Origin: Sphingobacteriales bacterium
Lineage (GTDB): Bacteria; Bacteroidota; Bacteroidia; Sphingobacteriales; Sphingobacteriaceae
Direction of reading: 5' to 3'
Assembly (NCBI GenBank): GCA_025353765.1
Contig: JANXOD010000024.1
Span: 62,001-126,000, forward strand
Length of the DNA stretch: 64,000 nucleotides
Below the pieces are notes generated by a model. That model did no database searches. It worked only from the letters and a program-made list of their open reading frames with translations, and was not told where the DNA came from. The position numbers were made by a program, and so were the translations under genes. This document shows, in pieces, positions 54,101-62,347 of the stretch. Position 1 is the stretch's first letter. The number at the start of each line of letters is the position of its first letter.

Positions 54101-55601
54101 AAGTACCATCAATTACAGCCTGCCCGGAGGTAGCTTGGTTGTAATTTACCGTACCTGTTGTTGCACTGCTTATGGAACCCGTTGAGCTTTTGGTGACTCC
54201 AGCATTAAGGGTTAAGGTTTTAGCTGCGGCCAGACTTAAGTTTCCTGTACTGCTAAAGCCTAAAATACCACTTACACTTACATTTCCATTAACTGCTAAA
54301 TTTCCTGCCGCACTTAAGGTTAAAGTACCATTTAAAGTTGCACCGGTACTAATGGTAAAATTCCCTGCATTCCGTACACTTACACTATCACCTACAGTTG
54401 CATCCGTTGTTAAGGTGGCAGTACCTGAGGTTTTTTCAATCCTAAATTTATTTAAGGTTTTTCCAGCAGAAGCAAACCCTATACCTGCTGTTCCATCACC
54501 ATAAACATTTAAATTTAAGGTTGAGCTTACAGAAAGTAAACCTGTTCCTACTAAAGTTACTGTACCCGAGCTGGCGGGAGTTGTATAATTTCCTATTTGA
54601 AGTGTAGTAATATTAGTACCTATTGTAGCGGTAGCATTATTTATAGTTAAAACATTTATAATACCCAACGTACCACTTGCAGCACTCATATTTAAGGTAA
54701 CCCCGGCGTTAATAGTTAAATTAAGAAATATACCTGCATTAGTGAACATATTAATATTACTCGCGGTACTCGTACTGGCCACAATAATGCTTGGAGCCGT
54801 AGTGAATCCTCCGGTGGTATTGCCCCGAAAAGAGCCTGATCCTGTAACAGCTCTGTTAATAGTTAAAGTATTATTACCTCTCAAAAATAATACATCTGTG
54901 CTGGCAAAGAAATTTATGTCTCCCAGTAAATTAATATTATTTAAGCCTGCAGATGCTCCAAATCTAACATCAAACCCGGAAGGCTTTTTAATAGTAATAC
55001 TGGGATAAAAGCAGTTAGTACCATCAGGAGGGATAGTACTACTAACGTTTCCTCCGTTAAATAGAAAGATCGTATTAACCCTTTGGTTAGTAAAATTAAT
55101 TTTACCTCCCGCTCCCTGTGTTATTGTACGGGCTATATTAAAGATCATATTATCAGCAAACTCCCAGGCAAAAGTGGCTATGTTGATATTACCCAAGTTC
55201 CAGGTCCCTACTCCTGTCCAAGTACTATTAGCAGCTAAAACAAGATCACCACTCATGGGACCTGTTTCATTAACCCACGTAGTTAGTGTACCATCATTTA
55301 CAATATTTCCGGCGATATTTAATGTTGAAGCATTAACCGTAACTATAAGAGTAGCCCCAGATTGAATGGTTAAGCTATTTAAATTAACAGTACTTACATT
55401 TAAGTTTACTGTTGCACCTGTAACAATAGTTACATCATCTCCTGCTACCGGAACAACACCAAGAGCCCAGCTTCCAGTCGCATTCCAGCTTCCCCCAGAA
55501 CCTGTACTACTTCTGGCCGTAGCAAATGCACTACTATTAAAAATAAATAACGCAATAAAGGCTACTATAGCTAATAAGCGGGGAGTAAAGAATTTATGCA
55601 T
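48075..55601 (-). CDS. Giant repeat-rich T9SS-secreted surface adhesin
   Basis: A 2508-aa secreted protein. Signal peptide (FTPRLLAIVAFIALFIFNSSAFA), then ~2000 residues of beta-helix-like repeats built of N-G-x-L-x-x-S-G turns (NLTVGGALSLSGGGDFTV, GTLTIGSNTLTVNGTI), a transition region (about 2000-2400) with GINYYRLKQVDDDG, and a C-terminal type IX secretion type A sorting domain (YPNPAIDEIKVNLKTPVNGK...AGIYIVEIRD). The plain function is surface adhesion or matrix; this is inferred from architecture. Three large ~510-bp copies occur within the repeats. Base use is normal for the region. The product overlaps the PID-CTERM-like gene by 29 bp. Confidence 0.93.
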   Translation of the reverse strand: MHKFFTPRLLAIVAFIALFIFNSSAFATARSSTGSGGSWNATGSWALGVVPVAGDDVTIVTGATVNLNVSTVNLNSLTIQSGATLIVTVNASTLNIAGNIVNDGTLTTWVNETGPMSGDLVLAANSTWTGVGTWNLGNINIATFAWEFADNMIFNIARTITQGAGGKINFTNQRVNTIFLFNGGNVSSTIPPDGTNCFYPSITIKKPSGFDVRFGASAGLNNINLLGDINFFASTDVLFLRGNNTLTINRAVTGSGSFRGNTTGGFTTAPSIIVASTSTASNINMFTNAGIFLNLTINAGVTLNMSAASGTLGIINVLTINNATATIGTNITTLQIGNYTTPASSGTVTLVGTGLLSVSSTLNLNVYGDGTAGIGFASAGKTLNKFRIEKTSGTATLTTDATVGDSVSVRNAGNFTISTGATLNGTLTLSAAGNLAVNGNVSVSGILGFSSTGNLSLAAAKTLTLNAGVTKSSTGSISSATTGTVNYNQATSGQAVIDGTYGNLTFTSGAINKSLSTSTIFIAGTFTPGSGTYTGNSTLNFNGASQALPAFTYFNLTVSGTGSPTLSSNITVGNTFLLSGAANLALNADVIVTGALSITSTGNLAANGDMTVNGALGFTNTGSLTIAAAKTLTLNAGVTKSSSGTINSAATGTINYNQSSNGQAVINGTYSNLTFSNFNKTLSSAGNINISGTFTQGSGTPTVTGSTINFNGASQSIPLFTYNNLTVSGTGTATLSSNLTVGGALSLSGGGDFTVNADVTVTGALNHSGTGNLAANGNMTVNGALGFTNTGNLTLAAAKTLTLNAAITKSSTGTISSATTGTVNYNQSTSGQAVIDGIYGNLTFTSGAIDKSLSASNTIFIAGTFTPGSGTYTGNSTINFNGASQSIPLFTYYNLTISGTGTPTLSGNVTVSNVLNIASGTLTIGSNTLTVNGTIISTGQFIGSTASILTLSGTTQTASLNFDQTSTANHTLQALNINSSTTGTVTISSDLIIGNAGAGGLALTNSTSTILPVAAATITLDAPGSGSGTFAGNPAGSIIVTANSTLTSFKAAAGSSFLNLTIGKTGTVAFPTAFTIRNTLDLATGLAVPLPSSGTMTIGTGSNAGSITGGGTLTGSSTANLTIAGAGATSLNFTSGSALLNTFTISKTSASSPVTLGTDLTVNGAFSLSVSTARLAINGNNLTLVSTINSTGAFIGSSTSILTVGTSATVSINPSLVFDQTSTANHTLQTLSANTSGVSSNSITINSDLTIGTSLDISPSNNFIFPGTGSTITLNGALLGTGLFDGNGTSGSIVIGGSSLTTLRAVATSSFLNLTITRTAATVNIPNGITVRDSLYLGTGIILTLPNSLSNGLVMGSGGTRGIITGSGTISGNSTNTIQLVGTDPVALNFTNATTATLGNLTIGKSLATGIVTFNATTLNVNSTLVLSTANSRLSLAGGKSLISIGSTVTTTGKFIGSSTSNLTMNDDAATIPTLNFSQTSGENELNNLTINRIGTSKETDIPGTDALIINGTINIGANNNLSIGSGTLTLKGTITNGSTAYFTGSSTAQLVVSGSGPNPTIYLDPTNTSTSTLYNLSINRSGQTVAFGNSAFVVTNNLDIANGSTLTLPSTSLTVGTSGTAGIVQCNTTGVLTGGATTGTSKNLILDGTGAANLRFTSGSQNLAQFTNLKTAGDVTLNSALTVNSNFVLNNAGSNFNLNGNTLTLSGNTLTTTGKFIGSSTSNLIVNGAGTLIAASLNFSQSGSENVLNNLSIIRTAASGVNTVSVASGNTLNINGTLTIGTGSSPDNYFDLNTGGILKLNGNITSSAHGFFKGSSTAQLFIQGSGSSASVYFDPSSANNHTLSSMTINRSAGIGTTTTLGNALFIQALADIQSGTLVSGGNLTMLSTASSTSSIGTLTTGVSDVTGIVNVQSYFTGGSTASRTFRGITSPVVSTGNSFFTQLKSKMIITGTGNTANGFDLGNTTLPNSVTMQTYNEPALSTVSQYIPLPSLTGATTYAGQGFFFFFRGDNINNWGGSGSGTGSKLNAPFATPENVTVTYTGAINKGNISPPVTYTANGDSYDGYNLIGNPYPSTIDWNLVTTRTNITNKIIVLKPGGGFAQYSAGISSNVPGGTGTAMNIIQPGQAFYVIANGASPSITFTEACKLPAGAPVRLLSMPVDEVTAVNSSPSNHISNATPSQLLRFNLQNDVNTEETVIAFQNGRTANYDVNDDALFFGGTSVTLSSASADGKNLSINFMPDVSEVSAIKLYTNASASGNVKLNFSDLSGAGNTDVILQDAYLNTQTDVKANPVYNFNIDKTTAASYGANRFMLLFQPPVVLPLKLSSFTAKKANGGAEINWSTASEQNNDHFELERSIDGKVFEKIAQIKGAGNSSKKLNYTFMDSHPVNGINYYRLKQVDDDGKYSYSESISLDYTLFTSSSDKDLQILIYPNPAIDEIKVNLKTPVNGKVLMTVFDFAGNKIRSATFDDKQITSNISTLNAGIYIVEIRDIIKNKLIGKAKFIKN
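52860..54400 (-). repeat. Three ~510-bp tandem copies inside the adhesin gene
   Basis: Within the adhesin the block with NFNGASQ, TKSSTGTI, TVNYNQ, GQAVIDGTYGNLTF, FTPGSGTYTGNS occurs three times; on the DNA the marker ACCATTAAAATT (with GATGC/GACGC before it) is at about 52953, 53463 and 53978, giving a period of about 510-515 bp or 170 residues. Boundaries are approximate. Confidence 0.8.
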
Positions 55602-55977
55602 AATAAAATTTAAACAAAATTTATAAACATGAATAAAATATAAGCATCTAATTTTTAGTACTTGCTATAAAATAAATGTTTAGACATATAAAAGTACTAT
55701 ATACGTATTATGTAAAAAAAGGTTTTATTAATATTTACAATGAGATTATTAAAAATTTAGTTTATTTGGTTAAGTAACAACATCTATCTGTTAGCCCTTT
55801 AAGGTCAAAATTTTTAAATATGTACTTGCATAATAATTACATTCAATTTTTAAGCCAGTATTTAAATTGAATAGCTAATTATCTATAAAGTCCATATTAA
55901 ATATACTAAAAAATAATATTAATTTTTTTTCTTTAAAAATATTATTTTGCATTTAGTACTGGAAAGTCAAAATTCAT
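55602..55977. other. AT-rich gap upstream of the adhesin gene
   Basis: A 376-bp gap, very AT-rich, between the lipoprotein gene and the adhesin gene (both on the minus strand). I see no gene. It must contain the adhesin promoter and leader; no -33/-7 pair was convincing enough to call. Confidence 0.6.
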
Positions 55978-56436
55978 TTAATATGCAGCTTTATAATCAA
56001 CCATTATTAATAATCGCGTTGCCTGGCCTGACGTTACTTCTACCGGGTTAATATTACCATCACCATCAAAGCTATTAGCAAAAAGCCCTTTTTCTTCTTT
56101 CGTAAATACCGAATACTTTCCAGGAGGAAGTTTAATTTCGAAAAAACCATTTTCCGTACTTCTAGTAATGGCAAGAGGCTTTTTATTTATTTTAAAAAAA
56201 CCATTTTCGGATATTGCCTGCGATTTATTCACCAGTTTAAAAACAACTATTTCTCTTTCAATACCTTTTCCCTTCTTCTTTCTAATTATATCCGATGATG
56301 GCATATAATTACCCTGTTTCCATATTACTTGCCCCGAGATTCCTTCTTCCACAGAAAATATACCTTTTTTAAGTTGCGCAGAACATCCCGTTAAACAAAA
56401 TATCGTATATATTAAAAATAGATTGGGTTTCATCAT
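55978..56436 (-). CDS. Small exported lipoprotein with carboxypeptidase-regulatory-like fold
   Basis: A 152-aa protein with a lipoprotein signal (LFLIYTIFCLTGC, Cys18). The rest has the pattern GISGQVIWKQGNYMP... and NGFFEIKLPPGKYSVFTKEEKGLFANSF, that is the beta-sandwich of the CarboxypepD_reg-like domain: a G-x-V strand, then F-x-I-x-L-P-P-G-x-Y-x-V-F. Two imperfect ENGFFK/ENGFFE segments repeat. It is divergent from the subtilisin-like gene. Function unknown; located at the membrane surface. Confidence 0.75.
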   Translation of the reverse strand: MMKPNLFLIYTIFCLTGCSAQLKKGIFSVEEGISGQVIWKQGNYMPSSDIIRKKKGKGIEREIVVFKLVNKSQAISENGFFKINKKPLAITRSTENGFFEIKLPPGKYSVFTKEEKGLFANSFDGDGNINPVEVTSGQATRLLIMVDYKAAY

Positions 56437-56498
56437 TTTATATAGACTAAAATTGTAAATTACTTAACTATTTTACGAAACAGCTTATTGGCATATTC

Positions 56499-59400
56499 AT
56501 GTATAGATTCTTATATAAAATTACCATCTTTTTAAGTGTTATTATCTATCTAATTACCCCTGTTAAGGCATTTGCACAGCAGCAAGTTTTTAACAAAAAA
56601 CTTCTTTTACAGTATTCAAAAACATTAAAACTGAATGCCGATGAAAATAGAAACAGAGCCCTTTTCATGGCTAAAGAGAAGGGGTGGAATATTTTTAAAA
56701 TAAAAAAAAATGGTACCATAATATCTTTACAAGGAGTTGATGAATTAGGTTTGCCGATATATTTTGCAACCTATAATAATTCAATATCAGCAGCTACTAC
56801 CCAAACCAATAAACTTTATTCTGGTGGAGGATTAGGATTAAACCTGAGCGGATCAAGTGATAATTTAATTAATAAAATTGGCTTATGGGATGGAGGAAGT
56901 GTATATGCTGCTCACCAGGAGTTTGCAGGAGGTCGAATAATCAACCATGATAGTGGGGCTGAAATTGTAGATCATTCCACCCACGTTGCCGGTACCATGA
57001 TGGCTACTGGTGTATATGCCCCGGCAAAAGGTATGGCCTATGGTTTAAAGAAATTAGTCAGTTATGATTTTACGAATGACATATCTGAAATGGCATCAGC
57101 GGCAGCGGCCGGAATGTTAATATCTAATCATTCATACGGTAGTATAGCAGGATGGGATTTTAATGATAGTCCTCCTTCAGGCGAAGCACGCTGGGAATAT
57201 TGGGGTGCGTCGGGCTCTACCGAAGATTACAAGTTTGGTATTTATAATTCATCTGCCGCAAATTGGGATCAGGTTTGCTTTAATGCTCCTTATTACTTGC
57301 CTGTAAAATCAGCAGGAAATAACCGCACAGAAACGGGACCGGCTGTAGGGCAATCTTATTACAGATTTAATTCTTCTGGAACTATGGTTGATGCTGGGAA
57401 TCGTCCTGCTGGCATCAGTAATAATGACTCTTATGATATTATTGCAACATACGGTAATGCGAAAAATATTTTATTAGTGGGTGCAGTAGAGGGCTTACCA
57501 AATGGATATACTAATCCAGCGAGTGTAAAAATGTCTTCATTTAGCAGCTTTGGCCCTACAGATGATGGTCGTATAAAACCGGATATTGTGGGTGCGGGTA
57601 TTAATGTAACCTCAACAGGAATTACAAGTCCTGATTCATATCTTACTTTATCAGGCACCTCTATGGCAGCACCTAATGTTAGCGGATCTCTGGTATTATT
57701 ACAGGAACAGTATTCTAAAGGTAGTGGCGGACTATTTATGCGTTCTGCTACTTTAAGAGGTCTTGTTATTCATACAACTGATGAATCAGGCGATAACCTA
57801 GGTCCGGATTATCGTTTTGGATGGGGATTATTAGATATGGAAAAAGCTTCTCGGGCACTCAGCAATAATGGCACAAAAAGCTTAATTAGCGAACGGCAAT
57901 TAGCACAAGGTGAAACACAAACTGTACCTGTTATTGCTTCCGGTAACGGTCCATTAATGGCTACCATTTGCTGGACAGACCCAGCAGGAACTCCTACTTC
58001 AACCGGTACTATAAACGATAATACCATTAAACTTATTAATGATTTGGATCTTAAAATAACAGGGGAATCACAATTATTTCAACCTTGGATATTAGATCCT
58101 AATAATCCGGCAGCAGCAGCAACTAAGGGTGATAATATTCGTGATAATGTAGAACAAGTGCTTGTTGAAAATGCAGTACCAGGACGAAATTATGCACTTA
58201 ATATTAGCCATAAAGGCTCAATATCCAGTGGGCCTCAAAAATTCTCCTTAATAGTTACCGGAATAGGTGGTACGGCATATTGTGCATCGGCGGCTACCAG
58301 TAGTGCAGATTCTCGTATTGATAATTTTAAATTAGGAAGTATTGATAATACGCCAGCTGCCGGTTGTACTACATATACTGATTTTACTAATATAACCACA
58401 GATTTGGAAGCTGGGAAAATCTATCCGTTAAGCCTTACATTAGGTACATGCGGCGCTGATTTTGATAAGATAGCAAAAGTTTTTATTGATTATAATGGGA
58501 ATGGTTTGTTTGAGGCAAATGAATTGGTAGCTACCACTAATGTAATTAACGCCACAGGAAATTATACTACAAATGTTACTATTCCTTCCACTATCGCTCC
58601 GGACAACTATAGTATATTGAGAGTAGTACTTACAGAAACTACTGATGCAGCAAATGTAATTTCATGTGGATCTTATAGTAAAGGAGAAACTCAGGATTAC
58701 AGAGTTAGGTTTGTAAAAGCAAGCACAGATGCCGGCGTGCTAAGTATTGTTGATCCTGTTTCAGGAAATTGCAAAAATAGTGCTCAAACATTAAGCGTTA
58801 AACTTAAAAATTATGGAACATCAGCAATAAGCAATATTCCTGTGACAGCAACCATAGTAAACGGAACTATAGCAATCGCAACATTATCTCAGATTTTTAC
58901 AGATACATTAAACCCTTTGGATGAAGCTGATTTTACATTTACAAACCCATTTATTACTCAGCCAGGCCAAAGTTATACCATTACCGCAAGCACTAATTTA
59001 ACAGGTGATCTAAATGTTTTGAATGATTCTGCTCATGTTGATGTGACTATAAGCAATCCTCCATTAGTAACTAATGCAACCGCTTTATTTTCTCCAAACT
59101 CAAGTATGTATGCTTTAACGGGTATGGGTGACGGAACTATTTTTTGGTATAAAAATGCAGCCGATGCAATACCTGTAGCATTTAACAGTCCGGCTAAATT
59201 ATCTGCACCCGCAGGAATTGGTACTTTTTATGCTGGTATAAATGATTTTAGCGGTATAGTTGGGCCGCAAACTAAATTAGATTTTTCTGCTGGTGGATAT
59301 AACCAATTTACACCCGATGTATTAGTAACTACTAAAGTCCCGGTTATACTCGAAAGTGCCAGATTATATATTGGGAATTCGGGGAAAATTACTTTTACAG

Positions 59401-60038
59401 TTAAAAATGCATCATCTGGGATTGAAGTTTCAAAAGCCACTTTGGATGTTACAGCCACAGATCTTACACCACAAGCTGGTGCATCTGCAGGAAATGATCC
59501 TACCGACATTGGACAAGTTTATCCTTTAAATTTGCTTTTGCCACAAGCCGGAGATTACAGTATAGCCATAAGCTACAAAGACGGGGCGACTATTTTTAGA
59601 AATAACGGAGGAGTAAGTGGATATCCTTTTAAGCTTAATGATATATTTAGTATTACAGGCAACACAGCCACAACAACGCCTTTAGATTTTTACTATTATT
59701 TTTATGATCTACAAGTAAAAGCTGCAGGTTGTGTAAGTGATCAGCGAATTCCGGTTACGGTGCTTATTGATAACTCTGTTCCTAAAGATGATCCTGAAGT
59801 TTATCCCGTACCATCAACCGGTATATTTAATATTTTATTTCCGGTAACTGAAAATAAAGATATAACTCTTCAAATCACAAATTTAATAGGCCAACAGATT
59901 TATACATCTACTAAGAAAAATTTCAGCGGTAATTTTTTAGAAACCGTTAATTTAAACAACCATGCTGATGGGATTTATTTTATGAAAATTAGTGTGGGAA
60001 GTAAGATTTATGTAAGGAAAATATTGCTTGCTAAGTAA
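56499..60038 (+). CDS. Subtilisin-like S8 protease with GEVED domain and T9SS sorting domain
   Basis: An 1179-aa secreted serine protease. Signal peptide (ITIFLSVIIYLITPVKAFAQ). The catalytic triad is Asp131 (IGLWDGGSV), His159 (DHSTHVAGTMM) and Ser388 (LSGTSMAAPNVSGSL), so all three residues are intact. A jelly-roll-like P-domain region follows, then a GEVED domain (KVFIDYNGNGLFEANELVATT, about 640-720), an Ig-like/CARDB part (about 740-860) and a C-terminal type IX sorting domain (VYPVPSTGIFNILFP...GIYFMKISVGSKIYVRKILL). It is exported by T9SS and probably attached to or released from the surface. Confidence 0.95.
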   Translation: MYRFLYKITIFLSVIIYLITPVKAFAQQQVFNKKLLLQYSKTLKLNADENRNRALFMAKEKGWNIFKIKKNGTIISLQGVDELGLPIYFATYNNSISAATTQTNKLYSGGGLGLNLSGSSDNLINKIGLWDGGSVYAAHQEFAGGRIINHDSGAEIVDHSTHVAGTMMATGVYAPAKGMAYGLKKLVSYDFTNDISEMASAAAAGMLISNHSYGSIAGWDFNDSPPSGEARWEYWGASGSTEDYKFGIYNSSAANWDQVCFNAPYYLPVKSAGNNRTETGPAVGQSYYRFNSSGTMVDAGNRPAGISNNDSYDIIATYGNAKNILLVGAVEGLPNGYTNPASVKMSSFSSFGPTDDGRIKPDIVGAGINVTSTGITSPDSYLTLSGTSMAAPNVSGSLVLLQEQYSKGSGGLFMRSATLRGLVIHTTDESGDNLGPDYRFGWGLLDMEKASRALSNNGTKSLISERQLAQGETQTVPVIASGNGPLMATICWTDPAGTPTSTGTINDNTIKLINDLDLKITGESQLFQPWILDPNNPAAAATKGDNIRDNVEQVLVENAVPGRNYALNISHKGSISSGPQKFSLIVTGIGGTAYCASAATSSADSRIDNFKLGSIDNTPAAGCTTYTDFTNITTDLEAGKIYPLSLTLGTCGADFDKIAKVFIDYNGNGLFEANELVATTNVINATGNYTTNVTIPSTIAPDNYSILRVVLTETTDAANVISCGSYSKGETQDYRVRFVKASTDAGVLSIVDPVSGNCKNSAQTLSVKLKNYGTSAISNIPVTATIVNGTIAIATLSQIFTDTLNPLDEADFTFTNPFITQPGQSYTITASTNLTGDLNVLNDSAHVDVTISNPPLVTNATALFSPNSSMYALTGMGDGTIFWYKNAADAIPVAFNSPAKLSAPAGIGTFYAGINDFSGIVGPQTKLDFSAGGYNQFTPDVLVTTKVPVILESARLYIGNSGKITFTVKNASSGIEVSKATLDVTATDLTPQAGASAGNDPTDIGQVYPLNLLLPQAGDYSIAISYKDGATIFRNNGGVSGYPFKLNDIFSITGNTATTTPLDFYYYFYDLQVKAAGCVSDQRIPVTVLIDNSVPKDDPEVYPVPSTGIFNILFPVTENKDITLQITNLIGQQIYTSTKKNFSGNFLETVNLNNHADGIYFMKISVGSKIYVRKILLAK

Positions 60039-60052
60039 TTAAATGCTTTATA

Positions 60053-60355
60053 TTAATTTAAAAGCATCTCTGGATTATATGTTAAAGAATCCTGATATGC
60101 TTTACTGAGATCTTTAACTGAGTTTACCTCAAAATCTATTCCCCAAGGTGTCCATGAGATAAACTTGCATTGCTTTTCATGAAGAGATTTATCTGCCCGA
60201 TGGGTTTTCGAAATTTCTTCATAAACTCCAAAATTGCCTAAACTATAGTAGTTTATCTTTGTTTCCTTATTATTTATCACATGAGATTTAACCAACTTAA
60301 AACCCATGGTTTTAATCCATCGTTTAATAATAACTATTTTTTCATGCGCCATCAT
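60053..60355 (-). CDS. Hypothetical protein, about 100 aa
   Basis: I do not recognise this protein. From ATG 60355 (MMAHEKIVIIKRWIKTMGFKL) it has about 100 residues without signal peptide, ending ...VKDLSKAYQDSLTYN. A beta-alpha pattern with SHVINNKETKINYYSLGNFGVYEEI and WTPWGIDFEVNSVKDL suggests a small soluble domain. The frame is open 13 codons further upstream, but those residues are hydrophobic and not needed. It lies 14 bp past the stop of the protease gene, convergent with it. Probably a real gene on length and composition, but unsupported by family. Confidence 0.55.
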   Translation of the reverse strand: MMAHEKIVIIKRWIKTMGFKLVKSHVINNKETKINYYSLGNFGVYEEISKTHRADKSLHEKQCKFISWTPWGIDFEVNSVKDLSKAYQDSLTYNPEMLLN

Positions 60356-60483
60356 AGCCAGTCTTATTGTAAAGAATACTATTATATAACACATTATTAG
60401 GAAGAATAGTTTTATAATCCGTAAAATTATTTACTGCTTTAGGTTACAGGCTTCGAATGTTACTTATACTTTAGATTTTGTGG

Positions 60484-61968
60484 CTATACCATTTTCGGTA
60501 ATAACTCAATAATATACCGGGGTGGGATGACAGACATTCCATTTTTCATTTTTAGTATATCCCCTGCTTTGCCATGTAAATAGCAGGCGATAATACTTGC
60601 CTGTTCCGGATTATGACCCTGAGCTAAAAATGAAGTAATCATTCCGGTGAGTACATCACCCATTCCGCCAACTGCCATAGCCGGATTACCTGTTGGATTA
60701 ATCAATACATCGCCAGATGGCAAAATAATAAAGGAATACTGGTTTTTAAGTACGATTATGATTTGATACTGCTTTGCCTTTTCTCTGGCTGTTTCAACCC
60801 GCTCCCACCAGGTTTGATGTGATCCGAATAAGCGGTCGAATTCTTTTACATGGGGAGTTAAAATTGTATTTAGAGGTAACTTATTAAGCAGTTTGGGATG
60901 TTTAGAAAGAGTATTTAAGCCATCTGCATCAATAACCAATGGAATATTTGCTTGCTCTAAAATCTCTTTAAGTAAGTGGAGCGTATCATCGCTCGTTCCT
61001 AAACCCGGGCCAAAACCGATAGCTGAATATTTATCCAGCGGGGTTTTATGCTGATCAGATCTAACTAAAGCCATCACTTCGGGTGAACAAGTATTTAATG
61101 CTGTTAATCCGCTTTGCGGGATGCAGGCTGTGGTTAATCCGGCTCCGATATGTACACAGGCATCGACGCAAAGTAAAGCAGCGCCCATCGTTTCTATATT
61201 ACCAGCTATAATTAGTGCGTGGCCATAAGTGCCTTTATGAGTAAATGGCTTCCGCAGTTTTAACATGAGTCGGATATCTTCTTCCTCAATTAATTTCCAT
61301 CCGCTTTGTTGTGCTTGGATAAATTGTTCATCCAAACCAATATTTACCACTCTGAAATTTTCCAGAGCATGGACAGATTCAGGAAAGAAAAAATTTAATT
61401 TAGGACGCTGAAAGCTGATAGCCCATGTGGCTTTAAATATAGTTACGAATGGGTCAATGGTACCTTCGCAAAAAAACCCAGAAGGAACATCTATTGAAAA
61501 AACAGTTTTGTTTAGACTATTTAAGTGTTCAACTAAACCTTTAAAATCTCTTTCCAATGGCTTGTTCAGACCCGAACCTAATAAAGCATCAATAAAAATA
61601 GAGGCATTCTCATTAGACAATGAATTGGAAGAAGCTAATTCTGTTATCCTGATACCGCTAAATTGCAAGCGCTCAAAATTCGTGTCAAAGTCTGGAGTTG
61701 ATTTTTGTGAAAACCTTGCAATTTTAACTGACAAACGATCATAACCTTCTTCTTTTAACAGTCGTGCTACGGCTAAACCATCTCCCCCATTATTACCTGT
61801 ACCGCAATAAATACTAATTAACTCGTCCTGGTTTTGAATCTGATTTTTAAATTCATGTACAAAAGCCCGTGCTGCTGCTTCCATTAAATTAATAGAAGAA
61901 ACAGGTTTATTACAGATGGTATATTCGTCTACACTTCGCATTTGGATGGATGTGAGAAGTGTTTGCAT
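60484..61968 (-). CDS. nnr: Bifunctional NAD(P)H-hydrate epimerase / ADP-dependent dehydratase
   Basis: A 494-aa fusion that repairs hydrated NAD(P)H. Residues 1-215 are the YjeF_N epimerase domain (AARAFVHEF, IYCGTGNNGGDGLAVARLL, DALLGSGLNKPL). Residues ~225-494 are the ADP/ATP-dependent dehydratase, a ribokinase-like domain (GTYGHALIIAGN, AIGFGPGLGTSDDTL, LVIDADGLNTLSK, LTPHVKEFDRLFG, NPAMAVGGMGDVLTGMI, ACYLHGKAGD). The ATG at 61968 (MQTLLTSIQMRSVDEY) is chosen; the earlier 15 codons lie in a hairpin region. A perfect hairpin lies just upstream. Confidence 0.96.
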   Translation of the reverse strand: MQTLLTSIQMRSVDEYTICNKPVSSINLMEAAARAFVHEFKNQIQNQDELISIYCGTGNNGGDGLAVARLLKEEGYDRLSVKIARFSQKSTPDFDTNFERLQFSGIRITELASSNSLSNENASIFIDALLGSGLNKPLERDFKGLVEHLNSLNKTVFSIDVPSGFFCEGTIDPFVTIFKATWAISFQRPKLNFFFPESVHALENFRVVNIGLDEQFIQAQQSGWKLIEEEDIRLMLKLRKPFTHKGTYGHALIIAGNIETMGAALLCVDACVHIGAGLTTACIPQSGLTALNTCSPEVMALVRSDQHKTPLDKYSAIGFGPGLGTSDDTLHLLKEILEQANIPLVIDADGLNTLSKHPKLLNKLPLNTILTPHVKEFDRLFGSHQTWWERVETAREKAKQYQIIIVLKNQYSFIILPSGDVLINPTGNPAMAVGGMGDVLTGMITSFLAQGHNPEQASIIACYLHGKAGDILKMKNGMSVIPPRYIIELLPKMV

Positions 61969-61986
61969 ATAAAATAGAATTAAATT

Positions 61987-62019
61987 CTCCCTTTGTTGGT
62001 ATTTGACCAACAAAGGGAG
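61987..62019. repeat. Perfect 14-bp hairpin upstream of nnr
   Basis: CTCCCTTTGTTGGT (61987-62000) and its exact complement (62006-62019) with a 5-nt loop lie 19 bp before the nnr start. On the minus strand no T-run follows, so it is not a clean terminator; it may be a 5' leader stem or the 3' end of the lanthipeptide transcript. Confidence 0.7.
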
Positions 62020-62161
62020 GTAAAAAATGTTGAAATAAAAGTAATTCCAATGCTATTTTATTCAACAAGGCAACTTTACAACCTTTCTTTAAAATTACTG
62101 TAAGTAGATCTTTTTAAAATCTAGTAAATGGGATACTTTCAATTTTACAATAATAATGCCC

Positions 62162-62347
62162 TTATCCTTTCTTATCTGTATAACATCCGTTACTTCTCCA
62201 ACATACCCCATGTTGCGCACTCGGACAAAGGGTACTATGTTCTGAAAGAGTTCCACCTGCTATTTTAGTCATTTCTTCATTTGATAAATTAAAAATTTTT
62301 CCTTTTTTCAACTGCAATCTTGCAGTATTTAATCTTAAATTTTTCAT
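62162..62347 (-). CDS. Class I lanthipeptide-like RiPP precursor
   Basis: A 61-aa precursor. The leader (1-32) has the Bacteroidota form: short basic start, L-x-L-K-K-x-K-I-x-x-L-S, then LSNEEMTKIAGG, with a double Gly at 31-32 as cleavage site. The predicted core (33-61, TLSEHSTLCPSAQHGVCWRS and 9 more) has three Cys (residues 41, 49, 55) and seven Ser/Thr, enough for three (methyl)lanthionine rings. No dehydratase, cyclase or transporter gene is near in this window; the next gene is a divergent TonB receptor. ATG at 62347 is clear. Confidence 0.78.
   Translation of the reverse strand: MKNLRLNTARLQLKKGKIFNLSNEEMTKIAGGTLSEHSTLCPSAQHGVCWRSNGCYTDKKG

Noticed and set aside
51217-54504. Several plus-strand frames of 80-180 codons opposite the adhesin
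   Set aside because: They are antisense products of the repetitive GT/CA-rich adhesin sequence, hydrophobic V/P/L-rich, without known domains.
60043-60067. Weak hairpin between the S8 protease gene and the next gene
   Set aside because: Seven-bp stem with an 11-nt AT-rich loop and no T-run; too weak to call a terminator.
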